In this document: one piece after another, positions 8,577-17,999 of the stretch
Layout of the letters: each line of letters opens with the position of its first letter
Numbering within the stretch: position 1 is the first letter of the stretch
From: Ornithinimicrobium cryptoxanthini
Lineage (GTDB): Bacteria > Actinomycetota > Actinomycetes > Actinomycetales > Dermatophilaceae
Reading direction: 5' to 3'
Length of the DNA: 64,000 nucleotides
Assembly (NCBI RefSeq): GCF_023923205.1
Contig: NZ_CP099490.1
Location: 1,984,001-2,048,000 of the forward strand
The notes under the pieces: model-generated
Told to the model about the DNA's origin: nothing
Database searches by the model: none
What the model saw: the letters and a program-made list of their open reading frames with translations, nothing else
Made by a program: the position numbers and the translations under genes

Positions 8577-9119
8577 ATGGGCATGCGACGCCGTCAGCCC
8601 ATGGCCAAGGGAGTCAGGCTCGCCGTGGCCACCGGGGTGCTTTGCCTCTTGGTCGCGGCTTGCGAGTCGAGCCCCGGGTCCACGCCGGATCAGGACCACC
8701 CGGGAAAGACTGTAACGGCGGAGCCACCGACCAGCCCACGTCCTGATGCATCGACTACGGCAGATGTGAGTGATATCCGACTGGTCGATGAAGCCGACGC
8801 CGACCTCGTCCTCTATGTCAGCAACCAGTCGTTCACGGACAGCCCGGTCAGCATCCAGATCGCCATCGATGGTGTCCAACTCGTGGATCAGACCTTCGCG
8901 ATCGAGGGGGGACATAACTGGTTCACCTTCCCGATGTCGCTCCCTCCTGGCGAACACGTCCTCACAGCCACCTCCGGTACAGGTGCCTCAATCGAGCAAG
9001 CAATCGAAATCCCAGATGGTGAACAACGATGGGCCGCGCTCGACTACTGGCACTCCCCGAAGGGTGAGCCACGAAGGTTCACCTGGCACATCTCTACCGA
9101 GCCCATCCGGTTCGCCTAA
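8577..9119 (+). CDS. Putative lipoprotein, unknown function
   Basis: About 180 residues. The N-terminus is basic (MGMRRRQPMAKGVRL) followed by a hydrophobic segment and the lipobox LCLLVAAC, then a Pro/Thr/Ser-rich linker. The mature domain (IRLVDEADADLVLYVSNQ, GVQLVDQTFAIEGGHNWFTF, PPGEHVLTATS) has the pattern of a small beta sandwich. The start is uncertain: ATG 8577, 8583 and 8601 are all in frame and give a workable signal peptide. No operon partner is visible. Confidence 0.6.
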   Translation: MGMRRRQPMAKGVRLAVATGVLCLLVAACESSPGSTPDQDHPGKTVTAEPPTSPRPDASTTADVSDIRLVDEADADLVLYVSNQSFTDSPVSIQIAIDGVQLVDQTFAIEGGHNWFTFPMSLPPGEHVLTATSGTGASIEQAIEIPDGEQRWAALDYWHSPKGEPRRFTWHISTEPIRFA

Positions 9120-9220
9120 GCTTTCGTAGGCCCCATCCTGCTCGCGCAGGCACGGTACCGCCGCCGGAGGAGCGGAAAGAGGCAGCTCGATGCCCGAAGC
9201 CTGGTCACCACCAAGCATCC

Positions 9221-9276
9221 GCAACTGCCGCGGGCCGGTCGTTCCAGAGTGCGGCACTTCGCCGCGAGCCGCGCAC
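9221..9276. repeat. Dispersed intergenic repeat, copy A
   Basis: This segment (key blocks CTGCCGCGGGCCGGTCGTTCC and GCACTTCGCCGCGAGC) closely matches 32988-33044. Both are intergenic and both lie just upstream of a gene. Shorter relatives are at 8291, 8330, 30972, 35671 and 40168. Confidence 0.6.
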
Positions 9277-9333
9277 TAGCCGTCAGCCGCTTTGACTGGT
9301 GCACGTGAAGTACTCCGGTCCTACGCTGGGTGG

Positions 9334-9804
9334 ATGCTCGACCTGGACGCTATCGACGTTGAGGAGATCGCCAACGCTCTGGCAGATCAGACCGACTACG
9401 AGCATCGATGGTTGATCGACCCGAGAACGGGCGAGGTCGCTTTCTGGACCAGCGACCTGGGTATCGATGGTGAGAACCCGGTCGAGCTCGACGAGCTGGA
9501 CCTGATCCTGATCGACCCCCTGCCGCCTTACGTCTGGTACCAGGACATGGTCGACTTCTCCGACGGCATCAGCGACCGCAGCTCAGGGGAGCGTCTGCGC
9601 CGCTCGCTGGAGGGCAAGGGCGCATTCCGGCGCTTCAAGAATGCGCTGTACCAGCAACACCCCGACCTGATCTCGGTCTGGCACACGCTGCGGGATGCCA
9701 GGGCACGGGCCCGGGCCGTGCAGTGGCTGGCAGACGAAGGGCTGATCGACGAAGACGCCGCCCAAAGGTTCCAGCGAGACCACCCCGAGCCCGCCCTGCC
9801 GTGA
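9334..9804 (+). CDS. UPF0158 family protein (intact copy)
   Basis: A 156-residue acidic protein of the UPF0158 family: VEEIANALADQTDYEHRWL, DPRTGEVAFWTSDLG, then a central PPYVWYQDMVDFS and the FRRFKNALYQQHPDL helix with a final WLADEGL block. No function is established. ATG 9334 lies eight bases downstream of TACGCT, a possible -10 box, and has no clear ribosome site, which fits a leaderless message. A frameshifted copy is at 51588-52047, and similarity extends past both stops, so the locus was duplicated. Confidence 0.8.
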   Translation: MLDLDAIDVEEIANALADQTDYEHRWLIDPRTGEVAFWTSDLGIDGENPVELDELDLILIDPLPPYVWYQDMVDFSDGISDRSSGERLRRSLEGKGAFRRFKNALYQQHPDLISVWHTLRDARARARAVQWLADEGLIDEDAAQRFQRDHPEPALP

Positions 9805-9976
9805 GGCCGAGCAGCGCGAAGTCCGGCCAGATCCGCGTCGTTCTACCTGCGTCATACCACGGCGTTTCGCCATGTGTGAGGCTTCTCGGAGTCCGCCCGT
9901 ATCTCCTGACGTCGGACACTCGGACGTTGGCTAGGTTCCTCAGGCACAGCGGATAGGCCCTGGCTACGGGGCTTGG

Positions 9977-10190
9977 TCAGCCCCAGAAGATGTGGGTGGG
10001 GCCGCGGTCCATCTCGTCGAGGAGGTCCTCAGGGTGTGTGAAGGCCGGACCCGGTCGTAGAGGTGGAAGCGGAGGTTGCGGTTGCGCCAGTACGGGGTCC
10101 AGGTCTTGTGCGTGGCGGTGTAGCGCAGGCGGGCGATGGGGAGGCTGGTCCATTCGGGTCCGAGGTCCTCGCGCCAGGGCGCGCGCCGCT
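9977..10190 (-). pseudogene. DUF3024 family protein, degraded
   Basis: The minus strand reads APWREDLGPEWTSLPIARL and TWTPYWRNRNLRFHLYDRV and then, in another frame, PEDLLDEMDRGPTHIFWG before TGA 9977-9979. This is the typical C-terminal part of DUF3024 proteins, ending in the family's IFWG-like motif. The N-terminal third is missing and a frameshift splits the rest near 10035. The gene is dead. Confidence 0.7.
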
Positions 10191-10438
10191 CTTGCCGTTT
10201 ACTCGTGCTTCGCGCGGGATCGAAGTAGCACGGCGACAGCCAAGACCAGACCCCACCAGGCGATGCCTGCGATGCGTGAGTGACGACGCGGGGCTGCATA
10301 GCAAGGGCAACACGGTGCACCAAGATCGGTGACAGAATGCGGCGTAGGCCGGGCTACGGATTGATCGGGCCCGCCTGCTCGTCGGCCGGTCCGTGCGTGG
10401 ACAGGCACCCGAGCGGGGGCACCCTGAAGGAGGGCACC

Positions 10439-11308
10439 ATGAGCGAGAAGCCCGGCCAGCAGACGGACGACCAGGTCGCCGAGGACTCAGACGGCCAGGT
10501 CGACCCAGCCGCTGCGCGGGTCGAAGAGGAGGTTCGCGAGTCTTTTGACCGGACCGTCGAGAAGGGTGCCGAGCGTCTGCATCGAGGCTGGCGGGTGCTC
10601 ATCACGACCGGGCTCTTCGGCGGCCTAGAGGTCGGACTGGGCATCCTGGCCTACCTTGCGGTGCTGCACCAGACAGACAACCACCTGCTGGCCGGGCTCG
10701 CTTTTGGTATCGGCCTCGTGGCGTTGTATCTGGCGCACAGTGAGCTGTTCACCGAAGGCTTCCTCCTGCCGATCATGGCTCTCTTCGCCCGTCGGGGCAC
10801 GGTGTTGCAGCTGCTGCGGCTCTGGGGCATGACGCTCGTGACCAACCTCGTCGGGGGTTGGGTGTTTATGTGGTTCGTCGCGCACGCCTTTCCGGAGTTC
10901 GCCGGGCTACTGACCGAGACCGCGCGGCACTTCGTCGATGCGCCGCTCGGCCTTCGTGCGGTGGCGCTTTCGGTGCTGGGCGGCATCGTGATCACGGTCC
11001 TGACACGGATGCAGGAAGGGACCGATTCGGACGGGGTCAAGGTGGTCGCAGCGTTCTCTGTCGGTTTCCTGCTGGCGGGGCTGAGCCTGTTCCACTCCGT
11101 GCTGGACTCGATCATCATCTTCGGTGCCATCCATGCCGAGGGCTCGGTCTCGTATGGCGAGTGGCTGGCCTGGTTCTGGTATGTCGTGCCGCTCAACATG
11201 CTGGGCGGGCTGGTCTTCGTCACGGCGATGCGGCTGGTCCGCGCCAGCGAGCTGCCGGAGGCACCGGGCCCGGATAACCGCGTCGATGAGGCGTCCGAAG
11301 CGTCCTGA
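10439..11308 (+). CDS. Formate/nitrite transporter (FNT) family channel
   Basis: A 289-residue membrane protein with an acidic cytoplasmic N-terminus of about 65 residues and six hydrophobic segments. The first begins GLFGGLEVGLGILAYLAV; the later helices include ALYLAHSELFTEGFLLPIM and VVPLNMLGGLVFVT, which fit the FNT pore motifs. FNT proteins move formate, nitrite, hydrosulfide or similar small anions across the inner membrane. The divergent, actinobacterial branch seen here has no assigned substrate. ATG 10439 follows AAGGAGGG (10427-10434). No metabolic partner gene is adjacent, so the substrate cannot be inferred from context. Confidence 0.8.
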   Translation: MSEKPGQQTDDQVAEDSDGQVDPAAARVEEEVRESFDRTVEKGAERLHRGWRVLITTGLFGGLEVGLGILAYLAVLHQTDNHLLAGLAFGIGLVALYLAHSELFTEGFLLPIMALFARRGTVLQLLRLWGMTLVTNLVGGWVFMWFVAHAFPEFAGLLTETARHFVDAPLGLRAVALSVLGGIVITVLTRMQEGTDSDGVKVVAAFSVGFLLAGLSLFHSVLDSIIIFGAIHAEGSVSYGEWLAWFWYVVPLNMLGGLVFVTAMRLVRASELPEAPGPDNRVDEASEAS

Positions 11309-11390
11309 ACGCAAGTCAGCCGCCATGGGCTTGACCCTCGGGTTCAACCAGACGAACTATGAGAAACTGGCCAACCCACAGCCCCGACTC

Positions 11391-11511
11391 TGAGCACCGC
11401 CGTCCCCACCCGAGTGTCGGAGCTGACCGAACGCGAGATCGACGTGCTGCGGGCGATGTGCCGCGGGCTGTCCAACGCCCAGATCGCGGCGTCCCTGTAC
11501 GTCGGAGGACG
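11391..11511 (+). pseudogene. LuxR/NarL response-regulator HTH fragment
   Basis: One frame reads VSELTEREIDVLRAMCRGLS followed by NAQIAASLYVGG, which is the beginning of a LuxR-type helix-turn-helix. The recognition helix and the receiver domain are absent, and the next bases belong to an unrelated fragment on the other strand. Confidence 0.65.
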
Positions 11512-11518
11512 CCGGCGT

Positions 11519-11830
11519 GCCACTTCCTCACCGCCTACGTCGCTCAGCTCAGCGGCATAGCCGAGGGCCCGGCGGACGGGGAGCATCCGATGCACCACAT
11601 CCTCCTGCGGCACCAGCCCCCCGCTGCCGCATCTCCGCATGATCGCGGTGCATGTCCCGCTCGTCGAAGTTCACCGCTCCGGCATTGGCCCGTCGGGCGC
11701 CTGTCAGAACGTTGAGCAGCGTCGACTTGCCGGCGCCCGACGGGTCCGATCACTGCGAGCAGCGAAGACGACGGCACCACGAAACTGACGTCGTCTAGCA
11801 GCACCTTGCCGTCGGAAAGCGTGACGATCC
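11519..11830 (-). pseudogene. ABC transporter ATP-binding fragment (FHA-ABC type)
   Basis: The minus strand encodes LLDDVSFVVPSSSLLAVIGP, then after a frameshift GAGKSTLLNVLTGAR with the Walker A motif, and after a second shift LVPQEDVVHRMLPVRRAL. This sequence is typical of actinobacterial ABC ATPases fused to FHA and ABC-2 permease domains. Only about 100 residues remain, and the Walker B and signature motifs are missing. Confidence 0.65.
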
Positions 11831-12101
11831 CGCAGCTGATCCTGGCCCTCGGCGTGCTCGCCGCCCGACTCTCAAGTGGGACCCCAAAGCGAGGAGATCG
11901 CGAACTCCCTGGGCGAGGACGCCGAGAAGCGCGAGGCCATCATGGACGAGACGCTCGTGGGGACGCTCTAGAGGTCGCAGTGCCTGCTGACTGGACGTGG
12001 ACGGCTCGGCCTGCGGAGGACTATCGTCGGAACGGACCGGTCATCCCCACGACACGCCGTCGGGGCCGCTGGTGCCGGCTCGTCGCGCAGAGGACTGACC
12101 C
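11831..12101. other. Debris and upstream region of the cyclase regulator
   Basis: A plus-strand frame reads SEEIANSLGEDAEKREAIMD and stops at TAG near 11970. It looks like the tail of an unidentified decayed gene. The rest should hold the promoter of the gene starting at 12102. Confidence 0.3.
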
Positions 12102-15100
12102 GTGGCAGGTGCGCAGCAGACCACAACACGGCTGCCCGCTGGCCGCGTCACCTTCGTCATGACGGACATCGAGGGGTCGACCCGCCTCTTCGAGGGGTTG
12201 GGCGAGCAGTTTGTCGCCCTGCTCGAGATCCACAACGTCCTGCTGCGCCACGCCTTTGAGAGCCATCGCGGTGTGGAGTTCGACACCGAGGGCGATGCCC
12301 TCGTGGTGGCCTTTGACGACGCTGCCCAGGCGCTCGCAGGATGCCTGGACGGCCAGCTCGCGCTGCGGTCCCACGCCTGGCCACCAGGGGCAGCCATCCG
12401 CGTGCGGATGGGGCTGCACACGGCCGAGGCCAGACCGACGGGCAACAACTACGTGTCGCTGGGGCTCCACCAGACGGCACGGATCTGCACTGCTGGCCAT
12501 GGTGGCCAGATCCTGCTGTCCGAGGCCACCGCCGCCGAGGTGACAGGGCGGCTGCCCGCCGATGTCAGTCTGTCCACGCTCGGCTCGTTCCAACTGCGCG
12601 GATTCGCCGAGCCCGCCCGCCTCTTCCAGGCTAACCACCCGCGGCTTCCCGTCGACTTCCCACCACCGCGGGTCCAAGGGGTGGTCCACCACAACCTGCC
12701 CTTCTATCGGGCCGGCTTCGTCGGGCGCTCTCGGGAGCGGGCCGCACTCGCCGAGCTGATCCGGCAGACCGGTGTGCTGACCGTCGTCGGCATGGGCGGC
12801 GTCGGCAAGACCCGCCTGTCGGTGCAGCTCGCCTTCGACGTGATGGACGACTTTGACGACGGCGCCTGGCTGGTGGAGCTGGCCCCCGTCACGGACCGGC
12901 AAGGTGTCGCCAGCGCGGTGGCCTCGGCCCTGCACGTCACGGAGGTCCCCGGACGCAGCCTGGAGGACGCGGTGATCGACGACCTCTCCACCAGATCGGC
13001 CCTCATCGTCCTGGACAACTGCGAGCAGTTGCTGGAGGCGGCAGCTGGTTTCACCGAGGCGCTCACGCAGCGCAGTCCGCAGGTCGTCGTGGTCGCGACC
13101 AGCCGGGAACCGCTCAGGCTCGAGGGTGAGGTGGTCTGGCGGCTCGAGCCCTGGCCCGTCCTTGAACCGGCAGAGGTCACGAGCACGTCCGCCGTGGTCG
13201 CGCAGGATGCCGTCCGGCTCTTTGGGGAACGCGCAACCCTGGTCCGCCCGGGCTTCACCATCACGGACGACAATTCCATGGAGATCGCAAGGATCGTGCA
13301 CCACCTGGACGGCATTCCCCTGGCCATCGAGCTCGCGGCTGCGGCCCTCGCCGACCGCTCCGTCGAGGGCGTGCTCGACGGCCTGTCGGACCGGTTCTCC
13401 TTGCTCACCGGCGGACGGAGGACCGCCCCACAGCGTCACAAGACCCTGCGGGCCGCGCTGGAGTGGAGTCTGGACCTGCTCGGGCCCGACGAGCGGCTGC
13501 TCTTCGGCAGGCTGGCGACGTTTGCCGGGACAGGCACGATCGACGCCGTTCGCGCGGTATGTGGCACGCCCCCACTGTCCGACGCGTCCGTCCCACACTT
13601 GGTCCGAGGGCTGTTCCGTGCCTCCCTGCTGTCCCCCAGGGACGACCCAGGGCGCTGGACAATGCTGGAGTCCGTGCACGAACTCGCCGACCTTGAGCTG
13701 ACCGCGACCGGCGAGAGCGCGGCGCTGGCCGAGCGGCACCGGGACTGGCTCGCCCGTCACGTGGAGACCCTCGGACGCGACGTCGGCCTCCGCGGTCGAC
13801 GCGACGCCGTGACTGCTCTGGTGAGCGACCTCCCCAACATCCGCCAAGCCCTCACCACCGCCATCACGGCTGGTGACGGTGACCGTGCACTGCGGACCGC
13901 GACAGCCATGACCCCGTTCTGGATCTCGCACGGTGACTGGACCGCGGGGATCGAGCACCACCACGAGGCACTCGGCCTGCCCGCGGGAGCCCACCGGCTC
14001 CGTGGCCCCGCGCTGGCCGCCCTCGGCAGCCTGCTGATCCTGCAGGGCGAGATGGCCGACGCCGAGGCGGCCTTCCGGCAGGCGGATGAGATCGCCTCCT
14101 TGCAGGAGGACGAGACCACCCAGGCCCGGTCCCGGTCCGGCCTGGGTTATGTCGCCTTCCGCAACTCGGCACTTGACGAGGCGGAGGCGCGCTGGAGTGA
14201 GGCCCTGGGGCATGCCGAGCGGGCCGGTGACGAGCGAGTCGCTGCCGGGATCCTGCGGAGCCTGGCGATCGCCGCGGGCAGTCGAGGTGATCAGGTCAGG
14301 GCCGGGCGGCTGCTTGACGGGGGCATCCACTCCGCGGAGCACGCTGAGGACGACCAGCTGCTCCGGCTGCTGCTCGGGTCGAAGGCGGAGATCGAGTTGT
14401 GGCTCGGCCACTACGCAGCGGCGCAGGCACTCTACGGCCAGGCGCTCGACCTGGCCTCAACGATCGGAGACCTGTCCGCTCGCCCGCTGCTGCTCTCCGA
14501 GCTGGGCTGGGTCGCGTTCCTCGGTGGTGACCTGACGACGTCACATCGGCTGGCGTCGGAGGCGTCCCAGCTCGCCGAGGACCTCGGGAACCGCCGGACG
14601 TTGACCAGCGCGCTGCGCGTGCGGGGAGAAGGGCTGGTGCGTCAAGGTCGTTTCGTGGAGGCGGAGGTTGACCTGCAGCAGGCGTTGGCCGTGGCCGAGG
14701 CGTTGAGCGCTCCCGCCGATATCGCGGGGGTGCTGTGCGCACAGGCCCACGCCGCCCTGGAGCAGCATCGGGTCACGGAGGCCGCGCGACTGGCCGAGTC
14801 CGCTGTCAGCCTGTCGACGTTGGGCCACACGATGCGCGACACGTTCCCGCAGTGGGTGCTGGGCGTGGTCGCCCTGTCCCGCGGCGACCTGCTCGCCGCC
14901 GAACAACTGTTCCGCGCTGAGGCCGAGGACGCGATCACCTCGAGCGCCCCGCGCCACCAGGCCAACAGCCGATGGGGACTGGCCCGCGTGAGCAGTGCTG
15001 CCGGACAGGCCCCAGATGCCGCGCGACTGCACCGCGAGGCCCTGTCCATCCGCCACCGGATCGGCGACCGGCTGGGCGTGGCCGAGTCGCTCCTCGGGTC

Positions 15101-15353
15101 AGCGGGCGTCGTCGCCACCGTGGACCAAGTCACGGCGTCCGACCTGGTCGCTGCGGCTCAGCGGTTGCACACGGAACTGGGCGTCGTCATGACGCCTCGT
15201 CTGACCGGCGACCTTGAGGTCATCCGGTCCCTCCTGGGCGGTCACGAGGTGGACGGTCAGAGTCACGAAACCGGCGACGACGCACAAGCAGTCGAGCGGG
15301 CTGTGCGCGCGCTGCGGGCCCTTGAGGGCTCGGGTGCGGCACGAGCCGGCTGA
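12102..15353 (+). CDS. Class III nucleotidyl cyclase-domain / STAND ATPase / TPR regulator
   Basis: A 1083-residue protein. Residues about 15-185 form a class III adenylyl/guanylyl cyclase domain with metal-binding Asp22 in FVMTDIEGSTRLF and Asp65 in DTEGDALVVAF. Residues about 205-480 form an NB-ARC-like STAND ATPase with P-loop GMGGVGKTRLS (near 232), Walker B LIVLDNCEQLL (near 301) and the GIPLAIELAAAAL block. The rest (about 600-1060) is helical repeats of TPR type. Related mycobacterial proteins carry a C-terminal LuxR domain; none is present here. It probably senses a ligand or partner and signals through nucleotide binding or cAMP. The GTG start follows AGAGGA. A dehydrogenase gene follows 16 bp later. 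Confidence 0.8.
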   Translation: MAGAQQTTTRLPAGRVTFVMTDIEGSTRLFEGLGEQFVALLEIHNVLLRHAFESHRGVEFDTEGDALVVAFDDAAQALAGCLDGQLALRSHAWPPGAAIRVRMGLHTAEARPTGNNYVSLGLHQTARICTAGHGGQILLSEATAAEVTGRLPADVSLSTLGSFQLRGFAEPARLFQANHPRLPVDFPPPRVQGVVHHNLPFYRAGFVGRSRERAALAELIRQTGVLTVVGMGGVGKTRLSVQLAFDVMDDFDDGAWLVELAPVTDRQGVASAVASALHVTEVPGRSLEDAVIDDLSTRSALIVLDNCEQLLEAAAGFTEALTQRSPQVVVVATSREPLRLEGEVVWRLEPWPVLEPAEVTSTSAVVAQDAVRLFGERATLVRPGFTITDDNSMEIARIVHHLDGIPLAIELAAAALADRSVEGVLDGLSDRFSLLTGGRRTAPQRHKTLRAALEWSLDLLGPDERLLFGRLATFAGTGTIDAVRAVCGTPPLSDASVPHLVRGLFRASLLSPRDDPGRWTMLESVHELADLELTATGESAALAERHRDWLARHVETLGRDVGLRGRRDAVTALVSDLPNIRQALTTAITAGDGDRALRTATAMTPFWISHGDWTAGIEHHHEALGLPAGAHRLRGPALAALGSLLILQGEMADAEAAFRQADEIASLQEDETTQARSRSGLGYVAFRNSALDEAEARWSEALGHAERAGDERVAAGILRSLAIAAGSRGDQVRAGRLLDGGIHSAEHAEDDQLLRLLLGSKAEIELWLGHYAAAQALYGQALDLASTIGDLSARPLLLSELGWVAFLGGDLTTSHRLASEASQLAEDLGNRRTLTSALRVRGEGLVRQGRFVEAEVDLQQALAVAEALSAPADIAGVLCAQAHAALEQHRVTEAARLAESAVSLSTLGHTMRDTFPQWVLGVVALSRGDLLAAEQLFRAEAEDAITSSAPRHQANSRWGLARVSSAAGQAPDAARLHREALSIRHRIGDRLGVAESLLGSAGVVATVDQVTASDLVAAAQRLHTELGVVMTPRLTGDLEVIRSLLGGHEVDGQSHETGDDAQAVERAVRALRALEGSGAARAG

Positions 15354-15369
15354 CGAGAGAGGACGACCG

Positions 15370-16176
15370 ATGGGATGGTTGGAAGGTGATGTGGCGCTGA
15401 TCACGGGTGCCGGATCGGGGCTGGGCAGAGCCCTGGTCGACCGCTTTGAGTCCGAGGGAGCCCGGGTGGTCGCGTTCGACCGGAGCCCCGAACGGGTGGC
15501 TGCCGTCGAGGCGGCCCACCAGGGCACCGTGGTGGGTGTCGCCGGCGACGTCGCGGTCGGTGAGGACAATGAGCGGGCCGTGGCGCAGGCACTCGAAGCC
15601 TTCGGGCGACTTGACACGTTCATCGGCAACGCCGGGCTGTTCGACTACGGCGCACGGTTGGCGGACACGCCGATGGAGACTCTCGACCGCGGGTTTGACG
15701 AGCTCATCGCCGTGAACGTCAAGGGCTGCCTGCTGGGCGTCAAGGCGGCGCTGGACGCACTCGTCGCGGCCTCCGGCAGCGTGGTGCTCACGGCCTCGCT
15801 TTCCTCACGCAACGCCGGAGTGGGCGGAGCGATCTACACCGCCTCCAAGCACGCCGTTGTCGGTCTGGTCGAGCAGCTCGCCTTCGAGCTCGCCCCGGAG
15901 GTCCGCGTCAACGGCGTCTCCCCCGGGTTCATGCGCACCGACATCCGCGGCCCCAGCGCCCTCGGCCTCGCCGACCGCACCCTGGACTCGATGCCCGACC
16001 TTGACCAGCTGGCACGTGCTCTGCTCCCGCTGCGGTTCCTGCCGGACCCAGCCGACTACTCGGGCCACTACGTCCAGCTCGCCTCGCGCGCGAACGCGGC
16101 AGCCACGACCGGCGTCGTGGTCGATTGCGACGGTGGCTTCTCGGTGCGCGGCATGCCGCCGCTCCCCGGTGGCTGA
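15370..16176 (+). CDS. Short-chain dehydrogenase, HcaB/BphB-like cis-dihydrodiol dehydrogenase
   Basis: A 268-residue SDR enzyme. The NAD-binding motif TGAGSGLG lies near residue 12, the structural NAG in GNAGLFDYGARL near 85, the catalytic Ser in VVLTASLSS and the YTASK motif near 157. The GLFDYGARLADTPMETL stretch and the LAFELAPEVRVNGVSPG block match dehydrogenases that oxidise cis-dihydrodiols of aromatic compounds (HcaB, BphB) to catechols. No dioxygenase or ring-cleavage gene is nearby, so the real substrate may differ. ATG 15370 follows AGAGGA. The gene probably shares a transcript with the cyclase-domain regulator 16 bp upstream. Confidence 0.75.
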   Translation: MGWLEGDVALITGAGSGLGRALVDRFESEGARVVAFDRSPERVAAVEAAHQGTVVGVAGDVAVGEDNERAVAQALEAFGRLDTFIGNAGLFDYGARLADTPMETLDRGFDELIAVNVKGCLLGVKAALDALVAASGSVVLTASLSSRNAGVGGAIYTASKHAVVGLVEQLAFELAPEVRVNGVSPGFMRTDIRGPSALGLADRTLDSMPDLDQLARALLPLRFLPDPADYSGHYVQLASRANAAATTGVVVDCDGGFSVRGMPPLPGG

Positions 16177-16464
16177 TCCAGCCTCACGTGGGCGGTTGCC
16201 CTCGACTACTGGAACCTGACTCCGCTCGGCAAGCAGCCTGACGATCAGTCCTGGCTTCCGTCCTGGGGACCAGCGGTTCGGAGTCTCTAGCTGAGCGGAC
16301 CACGCCCTGACCGACCGTCGAGTTCGACCTGATCCCGCGCGAACAGGCGACACAGAGTGCCTGCCGGACCGGCATACCATGCCGTTTTGTGCTGACCTCT
16401 GGCGACATCACGTCCATCCAGGACGGGTGCCCGAGCGAACTGATCGCAGACAGGGGGAACCTGA

Positions 16465-17514
16465 CTACAGCTCGATCGAGTACATGACCGAGCCGTGCTC
16501 CTTCACGTAGCCGAGGCTCGCGTAGAGCCCCTGGGCGCCGGATGGGTTCTCCGTGTCGACGTCGAGCACCGCCGCTTCCATCCCGCCATCGGCGAAGGCA
16601 CGCATGCTGGCCCCAAGGGCAGCGAGCGCCGCCTTCCGTCCGCGGTAGGCGCGGCGGGTGCCGAGGACGTCTGTGTAGCCGAAGGAGTAGCCGCGCACCG
16701 GGAAGTCAGCCTCGTAGCGGCTTGACAGTGCGTAGGCGACGACCACCGGCGCACCAGCCTCGACCGCAGACTCGTCGATGACCACAAACGACCACTCGGG
16801 GACAAACTCGCTGCGCCCATTGACCCATTGCTCCCTCGTCTGCGGCTCGGAGCCCCAGTGGTCGCGGAACGCGTCGTTGTGGGCCAGTCGCGTGGCGTCG
16901 TCCAGCTCGGCCGAGAACGGCACGAGCCGCAACGGCTCTGCCAGCTCGACCTCGGGGATCGCGGGTGCGTCCCCGATGAGTGGGCGTTTGAGGTCGGCGT
17001 AGAAGCGGCGCGGCTCGAAGCCCGCGCGCTTGATCAGGTCGTGCCGCTCCGCCGGGTCACTGTCCTCCGCGAAGGCGGCGAGGCGCCCGGGCAGCTCCTT
17101 GCCCGAGGCCGCAAGCACCTGCCGCGCCCTGGCGGTCTGCCACGCGAACACCTCGCTCCCGATGCCCTGACCGCGTCTCGCGGGGTGCACGCCGCCGAAG
17201 AGGAACGCGCGCACGGTTGACTCATCGCCTGGTGGCGCCATCACCGATCCGTAGGCACGCACCTCCCCCGCCTCGTCGACGCCGATGGTCGTGTCCCGAG
17301 CGAGGTCGACTCCCGGCGCCGTGAGGTCGTCCTCGGTCTCCTCCCGCGTGACGCGGTAGGGCGCGCCGTCGGCCTTGGCCATCGCGTTGGTCAGAGCAGT
17401 GAGGGTGGCCACGTCGTCGATGGTCGCGGGGCGCCACACCAGGCCGCCAGCGGTGATCGCCGGCACTGTCTGGGGCGCTGCTGCGCGCTCGACGATGGAC
17501 CGGGGCGGACTCAT
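16465..17514 (-). CDS. GNAT family acetyltransferase with two GNAT domains
   Basis: A 349-residue protein with two tandem GNAT folds. The first (residues about 25-185) has the acetyl-CoA-binding motif A in HPARRGQGIGSEVFAW; the second (about 190-349) has RRAYRGRKAALAALGASMR and ends ASLGYVKEHGSVMYSIEL. The two-domain build is like mycothiol synthase MshD, but the sequence is not clearly MshD; related proteins are annotated only as GNAT. The substrate is unknown. It is transcribed alone, convergent with the dehydrogenase gene. Confidence 0.75.
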   Translation of the reverse strand: MSPPRSIVERAAAPQTVPAITAGGLVWRPATIDDVATLTALTNAMAKADGAPYRVTREETEDDLTAPGVDLARDTTIGVDEAGEVRAYGSVMAPPGDESTVRAFLFGGVHPARRGQGIGSEVFAWQTARARQVLAASGKELPGRLAAFAEDSDPAERHDLIKRAGFEPRRFYADLKRPLIGDAPAIPEVELAEPLRLVPFSAELDDATRLAHNDAFRDHWGSEPQTREQWVNGRSEFVPEWSFVVIDESAVEAGAPVVVAYALSSRYEADFPVRGYSFGYTDVLGTRRAYRGRKAALAALGASMRAFADGGMEAAVLDVDTENPSGAQGLYASLGYVKEHGSVMYSIEL

Positions 17515-17999
17515 CCTGAGAGCGTAGTTGGCCGCCGATGAGCCGTGGAAATGGTTTTCCGCGGCCCCAGCCGCTCACCCTGCACTCACTCCCAGGTTGC
17601 CCGCTCGTCCTCCCTGCGCGCGAGGACGGTGCGCGTCTGCGTGTCGAAGGTCCGCACCGGCCGGGCGGCGCTCCACGCTCCCACCCCGGGTCGCCGTGCG
17701 TGGTGCAGGCGACCCACGCGCTGTGCGTCTCCGCCGCGAGCGACTCGGGGGCGACTCCCCCGGTGCAAGATCGGTCGCTTTGAGATAACGGCGCACCTCG
17801 AGCACGTCCTGACGTGGAGTCTGTGCGTCCAGCTCGGCCTGGAGCACCTCCGACAGTGAGAGCTGAGTTGACGCGCTGCTGGAGACCAAGCTGCTCCGTC
17901 CGCGAGTGCGTCGCGACACCGTGCCGCGGACGCGACGGGCGACCGCCGGGACTGACCTCTGGGGCTGGGCCGCTCGTCGGACACTCGGCATCCGCGGCG
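17515..17999. other. Gene-free stretch with possible decayed minus-strand gene
   Basis: The minus strand has protein-like segments in different frames: SLSEVLQAELDAQTPRQDVL with YLKATDLAPGESPP, and AWSAARPVRTFDTQTRTVLA ending at TGA near 17586. They could be parts of one frameshifted gene of about 95 residues, but no family was recognised. The GNAT promoter also lies here. Confidence 0.3.

Noticed and set aside
12021..14411. A very long open frame on the minus strand under the cyclase-ATPase-TPR gene
   Set aside because: It is antisense to a gene with clear catalytic motifs, has a composition produced by high-GC codon bias, and shows no domain of its own.
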